Positions 17,569 through 25,700 of a stretch of DNA of 64,000 nucleotides are shown here, one piece after another. Both the position numbers and the translations under genes were made by a program. Under the pieces are notes generated by a model. That model did not search any database and was not told where the DNA came from. It saw nothing but the letters and a program-made list of their open reading frames with translations. Source of the DNA: Psychroserpens jangbogonensis (GTDB taxonomy: Bacteria; Bacteroidota; Bacteroidia; Flavobacteriales; Flavobacteriaceae); contig NZ_JSWG01000010.1 of the NCBI RefSeq assembly GCF_000797465.1, positions 41,700-105,699 of the forward strand, given 5' to 3'. The first letter of the stretch is position 1. Each line of letters opens with the position of its first letter.

Positions 17569-18804
17569 ATGCAAGATATAGAAACTGATGTTTTAGTTAT
17601 AGGTGCTGGACCTTCGGGATGTGTTGCTGCTGCTCATTTACAGAATAAAGGTATCAATGTGAAGGTTATAGAAAAGAATGAGTTTCCACGCTTTGTAATT
17701 GGAGAAAGTCTATTACCTAGATGTATGGATCATTTTGAAGAAGTTGGCTTGTTAGATGTGATTAAAGATTTTGGATTTGAAATAAAAAAAGGTGCTCGGT
17801 TTATAAGAGAAGATACTATTTGTGAGTTTGATTTCAGTAAAAAACATACCGAAGGTTATAATTGGACTTGGCAAGTAACTAGAGCAGATTTTGATTTGTT
17901 ATTAACCAATACACTTAAAGGAAGAGGTGTAGATATTACATTTGGTCATGAAGTGGTTGATGTCGCGTTTGAAAAGGATGGAACATCTAAAACGACCATA
18001 AAAACTATAACAGACGAGCAGTACTCGATTAAAGCGAAATATATTATTGATTCTAGTGGTTTTGGCCGTGTGTTACCAAGATTATTAGACTTAGATAAGC
18101 CTTCGGAAATACCGGAACACTCTTCAATATTTTCCCATGTCAAGGATATCAATAGACCAGAGGGAAGGGAAGGTACACTCATTACGTTCGATGTCATTGC
18201 TAAGGATTGTTGGTTATGGGTGATTCCATTTTCAAATGAAAATACGAGTATTGGCTATGTCTGCAAAAATGAATTTTTAGATAGTTTTGAAGGTAATACT
18301 ACAGAAAAGCTACAAAGCATGTTGAAGCTTTCTAAGTATTATTATGAAAGATTTAAAGACATCAATTTTTTGTTTGAACCCGTTACGATTAAAAATTATT
18401 CTAAATCTGTAAAGCAGCTGTTTGGTAAAGGTTATGCGCTTACGGGAAATAGCGCAGAGTTTTTAGATCCTGTGTTTTCCTCTGGAGTCACATTTGCAAC
18501 AGAATCTGGATTACTTGCTGCAAAGCTAATAGCAAAACAACTGAATGATGAAGCTGTGGATTGGCAGAAAGAGTATGCTGATTATATATTAGAAGGTACC
18601 ACTGTTTTTGGTAGTTATGTAAAGGAATGGTATTCAGGAAACTTGCAAACCGTCTTTTTTGAAGGCAATGATAATCCTGAAATTAAAAAACAGATTTGTT
18701 CTGTACTTGCGGGTTATGTTTGGGATAAAACCAATCCTTTCGTAAAGAATCATAATAGACTTATTAGAACTGTAGCCCATGTTATTAGGCTTGAGAACAG
18801 TTGA
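17569..18804 (+). CDS. Flavin-dependent halogenase-like FAD oxidoreductase
   Basis: 411 residues. The Rossmann FAD motif VIGAGPSGCVAAAHL is at 10-24. The WxWxIP signature of flavin-dependent halogenases is at 215-220 (WLWVIP). IGESLLP and a Lys in GFEIKKGARF fall where halogenases have the FAD loop and catalytic lysine. Flexirubins can be chlorinated on the ring, so a halogenase or ring hydroxylase role is plausible. WxWxIP also occurs in related monooxygenases, so activity is not certain. It is transcribed divergently from the ammonia-lyase and ends at a hairpin terminator. Confidence 0.78.
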   Translation: MQDIETDVLVIGAGPSGCVAAAHLQNKGINVKVIEKNEFPRFVIGESLLPRCMDHFEEVGLLDVIKDFGFEIKKGARFIREDTICEFDFSKKHTEGYNWTWQVTRADFDLLLTNTLKGRGVDITFGHEVVDVAFEKDGTSKTTIKTITDEQYSIKAKYIIDSSGFGRVLPRLLDLDKPSEIPEHSSIFSHVKDINRPEGREGTLITFDVIAKDCWLWVIPFSNENTSIGYVCKNEFLDSFEGNTTEKLQSMLKLSKYYYERFKDINFLFEPVTIKNYSKSVKQLFGKGYALTGNSAEFLDPVFSSGVTFATESGLLAAKLIAKQLNDEAVDWQKEYADYILEGTTVFGSYVKEWYSGNLQTVFFEGNDNPEIKKQICSVLAGYVWDKTNPFVKNHNRLIRTVAHVIRLENS

Positions 18805-18820
18805 GAACTCTAAATTTCAA

Positions 18821-18850
18821 GTTATCATTTAACAAATGATCAACTTTTTT
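18821..18850 (+). terminator. Hairpin terminator after the halogenase-like gene
   Basis: ATCATTT and AAATGAT form a 7-bp stem around the loop AAC, extended by GTT/AAC with one bulged base, and followed by CTTTTTT. It lies 17 bp after the stop codon. Confidence 0.55.
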
Positions 18851-18933
18851 GAATAAGGACAAAATTAATTGAGTTTTATTTGATCTTTTTTGTGCCGTAT
18901 TTGTGCCGACTCCGATAGAGCCACTATTAATAG

Positions 18934-18956
18934 TAAACAATCACTTTCTGTATCCG
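18934..18956 (+). repeat. 23-bp direct repeat, left copy
   Basis: A 23-base stretch beginning TAAACAATCAC and ending CTGTATCCG is repeated exactly at 31565-31587, 12.6 kb away and in the same orientation. In both places a TATTTGTGCC stretch lies about 35-40 bp upstream. Here TTTGTGCCG also occurs twice, 11 bp apart. The arrangement resembles an attachment-site duplication, but no integrase gene lies between the copies. Confidence 0.6.
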
Positions 18957-19043
18957 TATTAAACTAAACTAAAACATTTTTAAAGCATATTAATTTAAAT
19001 TAATGTTCATTAAAACAGATTGTATTGAAAGTAATTTAATAGA

Positions 19044-19721
19044 CTATTTAATGCAAACATATTTATCAATCATGTATTGAGTAATTGGTTTAAGTGTCTT
19101 GCCCGTTTCTGGATGTAATCCAAGCGCTGTAAAGTATTCTAATTTTTTATATTTATTCTTTCCATACCATACGTTAACACTTTTATCCTCATTAAAGAAT
19201 TCAGTAGCACATTTAGGTGATACTTTCTTAAACAATTCAATGCGTTCTTCTTTAAATAGCTTAAGCTGATTTACTCTATACTTTTCTGTATCAAAATTCA
19301 CTTTTATATAATGATCCTCTTGCCAGACCATCCATCTTTGTTTGGTGACTGAATTGTATACAAATACTCCAGAAATAACAACCAAAAAAAGGATAACTAC
19401 CAATTTATTCTTTTTACTAAAGTTTTGAGATTTAGGAGGATTAGTAGTTTCCTCATCCGAATTGTTTTTAATAAAGTCTGCATAATTAGAAAACCCTAAA
19501 TAGTGACTCAGTGCCTCAGCAGCATGTTCTTTTAAGTAGATTTTATCATCAGAATTTTCTAAGAGTTTGTTGTAATTAACTCGTAATGATTTTTCACCGT
19601 AAGGTTCTTTACTATGGTTGACAATATAGTCTGATAAGTACTTTGATATGTGTGTTATTTTATCAGATCCAATTTCTTTTTTTGCTTTTTGAAATGCGTT
19701 TTTTATTAAGGTACTATGCAT
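19044..19721 (-). CDS. Membrane-anchored protein of unknown function
   Basis: 225 residues from the chosen start (MHSTLIKNAF). The frame is open further to 19820, but those 33 residues look unlike a protein N-terminus. A helical cytoplasmic region (1-105: IGSDKITHISKYLSDYIV, then LSHYLGFSNYADFIKNN) is followed by one membrane helix (KLVVILFLVVISGVFVY) and a ~90-residue exterior domain ending WYGKNKYKKLEYFTALG. No enzyme motif is seen. The one-helix, two-domain layout would suit a sensor or anti-sigma-like role, but that is a guess. It is divergent from the lipoprotein and two-component genes. Confidence 0.65.
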   Translation of the reverse strand: MHSTLIKNAFQKAKKEIGSDKITHISKYLSDYIVNHSKEPYGEKSLRVNYNKLLENSDDKIYLKEHAAEALSHYLGFSNYADFIKNNSDEETTNPPKSQNFSKKNKLVVILFLVVISGVFVYNSVTKQRWMVWQEDHYIKVNFDTEKYRVNQLKLFKEERIELFKKVSPKCATEFFNEDKSVNVWYGKNKYKKLEYFTALGLHPETGKTLKPITQYMIDKYVCIK

Positions 19722-20073
19722 ACTTCTAAATTTAAATCTGCATAAAATTAGGCATTCAGGATGGAATATTAATGGAATTTCTTTTCCAAAACATTTCCAT
19801 ATCATTTCCACTACTTCCAAACAGATCTCTGTTCATTTGCTTTAGAATTGAATACCGTCTTACTCGTAATAAGGCTTACGAAATTCAATTCAACAATGGA
19901 GTTACGTTGTAATATGGTGTTATTATTTGGGAAGGTAATACACTTATTACTTCTGCACTCCATACTTCCTAATGAAGAGTTTTTCTTCAAAATTTAGTCG
20001 TGTTGCTATGCAATAAAGCATCTGAGAATATTTCGGACAGCAATACTATTGTCAAATTTTTAAATCTAGTAAA

Positions 20074-20241
20074 ATGAAAAATGTAAAACTTATATTAATA
20101 ACCTTATTGTTAAATTCAGTTTTTTTATCGTGTACTCCAGATAACATCGTTGATGAAATTCAAGAACAAGCGTGTTGTGATGGAGAAGGAACTATTCCTC
20201 CACCACCTCCGCCACCTGGAGGTGGGGTTGTAGGGGGATAA
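20074..20241 (+). CDS. Small lipoprotein with Pro-rich and Gly-rich tail
   Basis: 55 residues. The signal peptide MKNVKLILITLLLNSVFLSC ends in a clear lipobox with Cys20. The mature part is only 35 residues, contains a Cys-Cys pair (QACCDGEG), and ends in seven prolines followed by GGGVVGG. It starts 34 bp before the sensor kinase gene ends its leader and may be co-transcribed with it. Function is unknown; it could be a signal or accessory factor for the adjacent kinase. A related lipoprotein layout (signal, short acidic linker, PPPPP) is common as unannotated small genes in this phylum. Confidence 0.6.
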   Translation: MKNVKLILITLLLNSVFLSCTPDNIVDEIQEQACCDGEGTIPPPPPPPGGGVVGG

Positions 20242-20275
20242 TGACTAACTAATAATTTGTTAGTACTTTAGAGGA

Positions 20276-21922
20276 ATGAAATCAACCAAAATTTTATTCC
20301 TCTTTTTTATATTCCTGACTTTTTTAACTACCAAAAGTTATTGTCAAATTTATGATAGTATTAGTCATTACTCTCAACTAATTCAAAATCCGAAAAGCAG
20401 TAATGATTTAGCAACTTCTTATAGGTTCTTTCTAAAAAAAAAGGATGAATATTCAAAAAAGGGATTAATTAAAAATGAAATTTTCGCAACACAAAATATT
20501 GCTGATATTCAAAAGCATTTAGGATATATAGGTGAAAGCGAAAGACTCAATATAGAATGTTTAGAATTGCTTGATTTACTAGAAGTTGACGAATGGTCTA
20601 TAAATTCTAAAGTAAAAACTATAAATGATCTAGGTAAAATATATAGATTTAAAAAGGATTACAAAGAAGCTTTAAAAATCTATAATATTGGATTAAAGTT
20701 GGCTAAGAAGAAAAGTGAAATAAATATTATACTTAATAATATTGGATTTGTTTTTCTTCAACAAAATGAATTACAACAGGCGCTGGAATACTTTGATTTA
20801 GCATACAAAAAAGCTCTTGAGAATAATGACACTTTAAATATTGCAAGATCGTTAGATAATTTAGGTTTCACTAAGTCTAAAATAAAAATAGATGACGCAG
20901 AAGAAGATTTAATTGAAGCTTTGAATATTAGAAAAAAAGAAAATTATATTAACGGCATTGCTCACAGTTATGAGAATTTATCAAGGCATTTTCATTCTGT
21001 AAATGATTCTGAGAGAGCATTATTCTATTCAGATAAAGCAATCTACTTGGCGAATCAAACGAAAAGTTTAGAACAAATAAAAAGCGCGTTACGTTTGAAA
21101 ATTGATTTAGGTAATGATTTTGTAATAAGTGAATATATTAATATCAGAGATAGTATTGATGATATAAAAGAAACAGATAGGAGTAATTTTAATTATTATG
21201 TTTACCAATATGATAAGAAAGAAAAGCAACTTCATGCTAGTAAGTTAGAAAATGTCGAACAGAGAAATAAAAATCTTGTTTATCTTTTATTTGGAATAAT
21301 TGTTGTCTTGGGTTCAATATTTCTATACTTCATTCTAAAGTCCCAATACAAAAAAGAAAAGCTTCAAGAAGTCTATAATACAGAATCTAGAATTTCAAAG
21401 AAGATTCATGATGAAGTGGCTAATGATGTATTTCAATTAATGACCAAATTAGAACATGAAGATCAAATTGATACGGAAGTTATTAATGAATTGAATAGCT
21501 TATATGCTAGAACCAGAGATATTTCGAAAGAACATGGCACACTAAATAGTGATTATCCTTTTATTGACCATTTAACCGGGTTAATAGAAAGCTTCCATGA
21601 CACACAATCGAACATAATTATTAAAGGGCTATCTGATATTACTTGGAATACAATTCCTGAGATTCAAAGAACAACAATTTATAAAGTATTACAAGAATTG
21701 TTGATCAATATGAAAAAACATAGCCAAGCTTCAATTGTAGTTCTTGTTTTTCAAAAGGAAAAGAGAAAACTAGATATTAGTTACAGTGATAACGGAATTG
21801 GTAGTGACTTAAAGCGAGGTAGCGGACTTCAAAATACGGAAAACCGTATTCAAACGATTAATGGAACCATTACTTTTGAAACAAATCCAAAGAAAGGGTT
21901 TAAAGCAAAAATCAGTATTTAG
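20276..21922 (+). CDS. TPR-containing sensor histidine kinase
   Basis: 548 residues. A signal peptide (1-23) is followed by an exterior TPR region (~30-330, for example GEIYRFKKDYKEALKIYNIGL-like helical pairs), one membrane helix (~338-360, LVYLLFGIIVVLGSIFLYF) and a kinase core. The H-box is SKKIHDEVANDVFQL (His ~376), as in NarX/LiaS-type kinases. The ATPase N-box is LQELLINMKKHSQA, with DNGIG and GSGLQNTENR glycine boxes. It should sense an envelope signal and phosphorylate the regulator encoded 2 bp downstream. Confidence 0.88.
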   Translation: MKSTKILFLFFIFLTFLTTKSYCQIYDSISHYSQLIQNPKSSNDLATSYRFFLKKKDEYSKKGLIKNEIFATQNIADIQKHLGYIGESERLNIECLELLDLLEVDEWSINSKVKTINDLGKIYRFKKDYKEALKIYNIGLKLAKKKSEINIILNNIGFVFLQQNELQQALEYFDLAYKKALENNDTLNIARSLDNLGFTKSKIKIDDAEEDLIEALNIRKKENYINGIAHSYENLSRHFHSVNDSERALFYSDKAIYLANQTKSLEQIKSALRLKIDLGNDFVISEYINIRDSIDDIKETDRSNFNYYVYQYDKKEKQLHASKLENVEQRNKNLVYLLFGIIVVLGSIFLYFILKSQYKKEKLQEVYNTESRISKKIHDEVANDVFQLMTKLEHEDQIDTEVINELNSLYARTRDISKEHGTLNSDYPFIDHLTGLIESFHDTQSNIIIKGLSDITWNTIPEIQRTTIYKVLQELLINMKKHSQASIVVLVFQKEKRKLDISYSDNGIGSDLKRGSGLQNTENRIQTINGTITFETNPKKGFKAKISI

Positions 21923-21924
21923 AA

Positions 21925-22590
21925 ATGTTCCAGAAAGTTTTAATTAATGACGATCACGATGCTATTTTAAGTAGTATTACTCAGATTTTATCAAAGTTAA
22001 ATGTAGGATATATTGAACGGTCTCAGTATTGTGATGAGGCCTATTTAAAAATTAAAAGAGCTGAATTAGATGAGATGACATTTGATTTACTTATCACCGA
22101 TTTATCTTTTAAAAGAGACCATCGTAATATAGATTTGGATTCAGGTGAAGACCTAATCGAAAAATTAAGACTTAAAGCACCTGACATGCCGATTATCGTC
22201 TATTCCATGAAAGATCAACTTCAAAAAGTGCGGCAGCTCGTCAAAAGCCATAACATCAATGGCTATGTCTGTAAAGACCGTAAAGGTTCAAGAGAATTGG
22301 AAGAAGCTATAAAAGCTGTGTCTGAGGGAAAACGCTATTTGTCACCACAGGTTTCGGGAGCTCTTAGCCCGAGAGTAGATTTGGAGATTGAAGATTATGA
22401 TGTTCAGCTCTTGAAACTATTATCTAAAGGTTTATCTCAAGATGAGATTAGTAGCAAACTTAAATCAAAAGACATTTCTCCAAATAGTTTGAGTACTATT
22501 GAAAAACGATTAAATAAATTGCGCATACAATTCAAAGCGCATAATGTCATTCACTTAGTGGCAACTGCAAAAGATTTAGGATTAATATAG
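21925..22590 (+). CDS. LuxR/NarL-type response regulator
   Basis: 221 residues. The receiver domain (1-125) is complete: Asp9-Asp10 acidic pocket, Asp59 phosphoacceptor (LLITDLSF), Ser94 and Lys117 (YVCKD). A short linker leads to a C-terminal LuxR-like helix-turn-helix (~155-221: LLKLLSKGLSQDEISSKLK), with the DNA helix around SLSTIEKRLNKLR. It pairs with the upstream kinase. The adhesin gene 200 bp downstream is a possible target, judged by position only. Confidence 0.88.
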   Translation: MFQKVLINDDHDAILSSITQILSKLNVGYIERSQYCDEAYLKIKRAELDEMTFDLLITDLSFKRDHRNIDLDSGEDLIEKLRLKAPDMPIIVYSMKDQLQKVRQLVKSHNINGYVCKDRKGSRELEEAIKAVSEGKRYLSPQVSGALSPRVDLEIEDYDVQLLKLLSKGLSQDEISSKLKSKDISPNSLSTIEKRLNKLRIQFKAHNVIHLVATAKDLGLI

Positions 22591-22648
22591 AAATTAGTTA
22601 TTAGTAAAATACCCAGTATTAAGTATTTCCTGCTTGTTTTATAATTGT

Positions 22649-22656
22649 TAATTTTG
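22649..22656 (+). promoter_or_regulatory. Candidate -7 element (TAATTTTG) upstream of the adhesin gene
   Basis: An exact match to TAnnTTTG in the 203-bp gap between the regulator and the adhesin gene. A TTG lies 12 bp upstream, which is closer than usual for a -33 element. The predicted leader would be about 130 nt and contains a 26-codon open frame (22683-22763) that I do not call as a gene. Confidence 0.35.
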
Positions 22657-22793
22657 AGGTTGATTCTTTTTTAAGAATAAAAATGGATTTTATCGATAAT
22701 TGGATTCGTTTATCGAAAAATGTATTCCTAAAGATTTTATTAGAATGGATTTGGATAAATTAAACTATTTAAAGAATTAACTGTAATTGAGTT

Positions 22794-25700
22794 ATGATTA
22801 AAAAGTACATTTTATCATTATTAGTTGTTTGTTTTGTTTTCAGTTTAATAAATGCTGTTAATGATTGTAATAATAATATACGAGATTTAGCTATTGTAGA
22901 TTTTAGAGTAGCTGAATCCATGTCGTTTTTGTCAACGGCTACTATTTCTATATCAGAAACAGAAATTTGTCAATTTGAGACACCTTCTCCAGTAGTAACA
23001 TTCACTGGTTCTGGAGGAACAACACCATATGCATTTACGTATGAGATAAATGGAGCAGTTCAAACTGTAACAACTAATGGCAATAATAGTTCTGTGGCTG
23101 TAACTGTAAGTACTAATACCAGTGGAACTTTTACATATGATCTTATTTCAGTAGAAGATGATACAGGTACAATTGACAATGTTAACGGAAGTGTGCTAAT
23201 TCAAATATTGCCATCGCCAGATACAGCAATGGGAGGAACGGGTGCAGGAACCACTTTTCAGGGAATTCCTGTATTTAGGGATTGCAGTAATACAATATCT
23301 ACATTTACATTTACAAATACGTCAACAACAGGTTCATTAAATACAAATTATAATATAAATTGGGGTGATGGTTCAACAGACTTTAACCAAACCACTTGGG
23401 CAAGCACAACACATACTTATGATGTCGGAATTTATAATCTTGTGTACACTATAGAAGCAAGTAATGGTTGTGCTAGAACGACAAATTATACTGTTTTTGT
23501 AGGGTCGAATCCAGCTGTTTCATTAGGGAATCCAGGTAATACAGATATTTGTAACTCAAGTCCATTAACATTTCCAATTACTGGAACAGATAATAATCCT
23601 CCAGGAACCAGTTATACGGTTACGTTTAATGATGGATCAGCACCACAAACCTTCAGCCATCCACCTCCTGCAAGTATAACACACACATTTACAACGTCGT
23701 CGTGTAATACCACTAGTTCAGATGGAGCTAACACATATCAGAATTCTTTCTCAGCAATAATAGTTGCTTCAAACCCTTGTAGTGTTTCTTCAGTAGGAGT
23801 TGTTCCAATATATGTTTCTATTGCACCAGAAGCAGATTTTGATACACCAGATATTAATTGTGTTAATACTCAGGTTTGTTTTTCAAATACATCAATTGGA
23901 GAAGAAAATAATGGCTTGGGAAGTTCTTGTGATACAAGTCCAAATATTATTTGGGAGATTTCTCCTGCCACAGATTACACAATAACTTCGGGCAATATGG
24001 GCAATGATTTTGGGTCTAGTGATCCCAATTTATGGATTACAGGCACAGATAATTTATGTTTGAATTTTACTCAAATAGGTACATATACAGTTACACTAAA
24101 TTCAGGAAATAGATGTGGAAACGATACTATAGTTAAAACCATTTGCATAGAAGATGATTTGACACCCGTTTTTTCTTCGAATATTTTGGAAGGTTGCGCT
24201 CCATTAAACATAACCACATCTAATACAACAGATGAATCAGATACTTGCCAATCACCTGAATATTTATGGGAAGTAAACTATACTTCTAATAATTGCGGAA
24301 CTTCTGCAACATGGAGTTTTACTAATGGAACAAATGAAAATTCATTAAGTCCATCATTTAGTTTTGATACAGCAGGTGCGTACGAGCTGATATTAACAGC
24401 AACTAATTCTTGTGGTGATTTTGTTACTTCTGAAATTATTGAAGTAAAACAACCTCCAACAGCATCTATTAATGTTATTGATGATGCTTGTGGTGCCGTA
24501 GATGTCAGTCCTGGAGCTATAGTTGATACTTGTGCGCCTGGTTCTGAAATAGTTACTTACAGTTGGTCATTTCCCGGAGGTACACCTGCAAGTTCTAATG
24601 CATTGATTCCAGGTGTAGTTAGTTATTCTGCTATTGGAAATTATACAATAACATTTAGTGTGACTAATAGTTGTGGAACAGAAACTGCTACTGAAAGTTT
24701 TTCTGTTAATGAAACACCTACAATCACTAATACAGATGTTAGTCAAACCCTATGTTCAGGTGCAGACACTATAGCTGTTAATTTAGTGTCAGATACAGCT
24801 AATACAACATATACTTGGACATCTAATAACCCATTAGGATTAACAGGATATGTACCTTCAGGTATAACAGATCAAATACCAGTACAAACATTAATAAATA
24901 CAACAAACGCTCCGATAACACTCACGTATACAGTAACACCACAAATTGGTAGTTGTGTTGGGTCTACTCTTTATTTTGATATCATAGTAGAACCAGCTCC
25001 TATTATAACTGTACAGCCTTTACCTGATGAAGTATGTCTCAATGGTACAACTCCAGATTTAACAATTGCTTATCAAGGTACAGGAACACCAAATTATCAA
25101 TGGTATGAAAATGCTGATGATAATACAGCTACAGGGACACCAATTGCAGGTGCAACATCACAAACATTCTCACCTCCAACCAGCACGGTAGGGGACAAAT
25201 ATTACTATATTATCATTACATTTTCAACTGGTGGTTGTAATGAAATTATTTCAGATACTGCACTAATAGAAGTGAAAGAAGTATCTCAAATAGATATACA
25301 ACCTATTAATACACAATCTATTTGTGCTGGTGGTCTAGCTGAAGAATTATCTGTGTCAGTTTCTGGTGGAGCAGGCGTTCCAATGTATCAATGGTATAGT
25401 AATACTGCAAATAGTAATACTGGAGGAACCCTTATTGCAGGTGCTACAAACCCTACATTTATACCTCCTGTTTTTACTGTGTCTGGAATGTATTATTTTT
25501 ATGTAGAAATTAATTACGGAGTAAGTGGTTGCTCAAACTTAGTAAGTGAGACTGCTGAAGTTATAGTTGGAGATGATCCAACAGTTACCAATCAGCCAGA
25601 AGTATCTCAAAGTTTATGTCAAAATTCATTACCTAATAATTTAGAAGTAACTATTTCAGGTGGTTTAGGTAATATATCTTATCAATGGTATGTAAATACA

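Noticed and set aside
20008..20020. ATGCAATAAAGCAT, similar to the island operator, upstream of the small lipoprotein
   Set aside because: Half-site spacing differs (no N7-TGCA) and no -7 element lies 27 bases downstream, so it is not part of the set.
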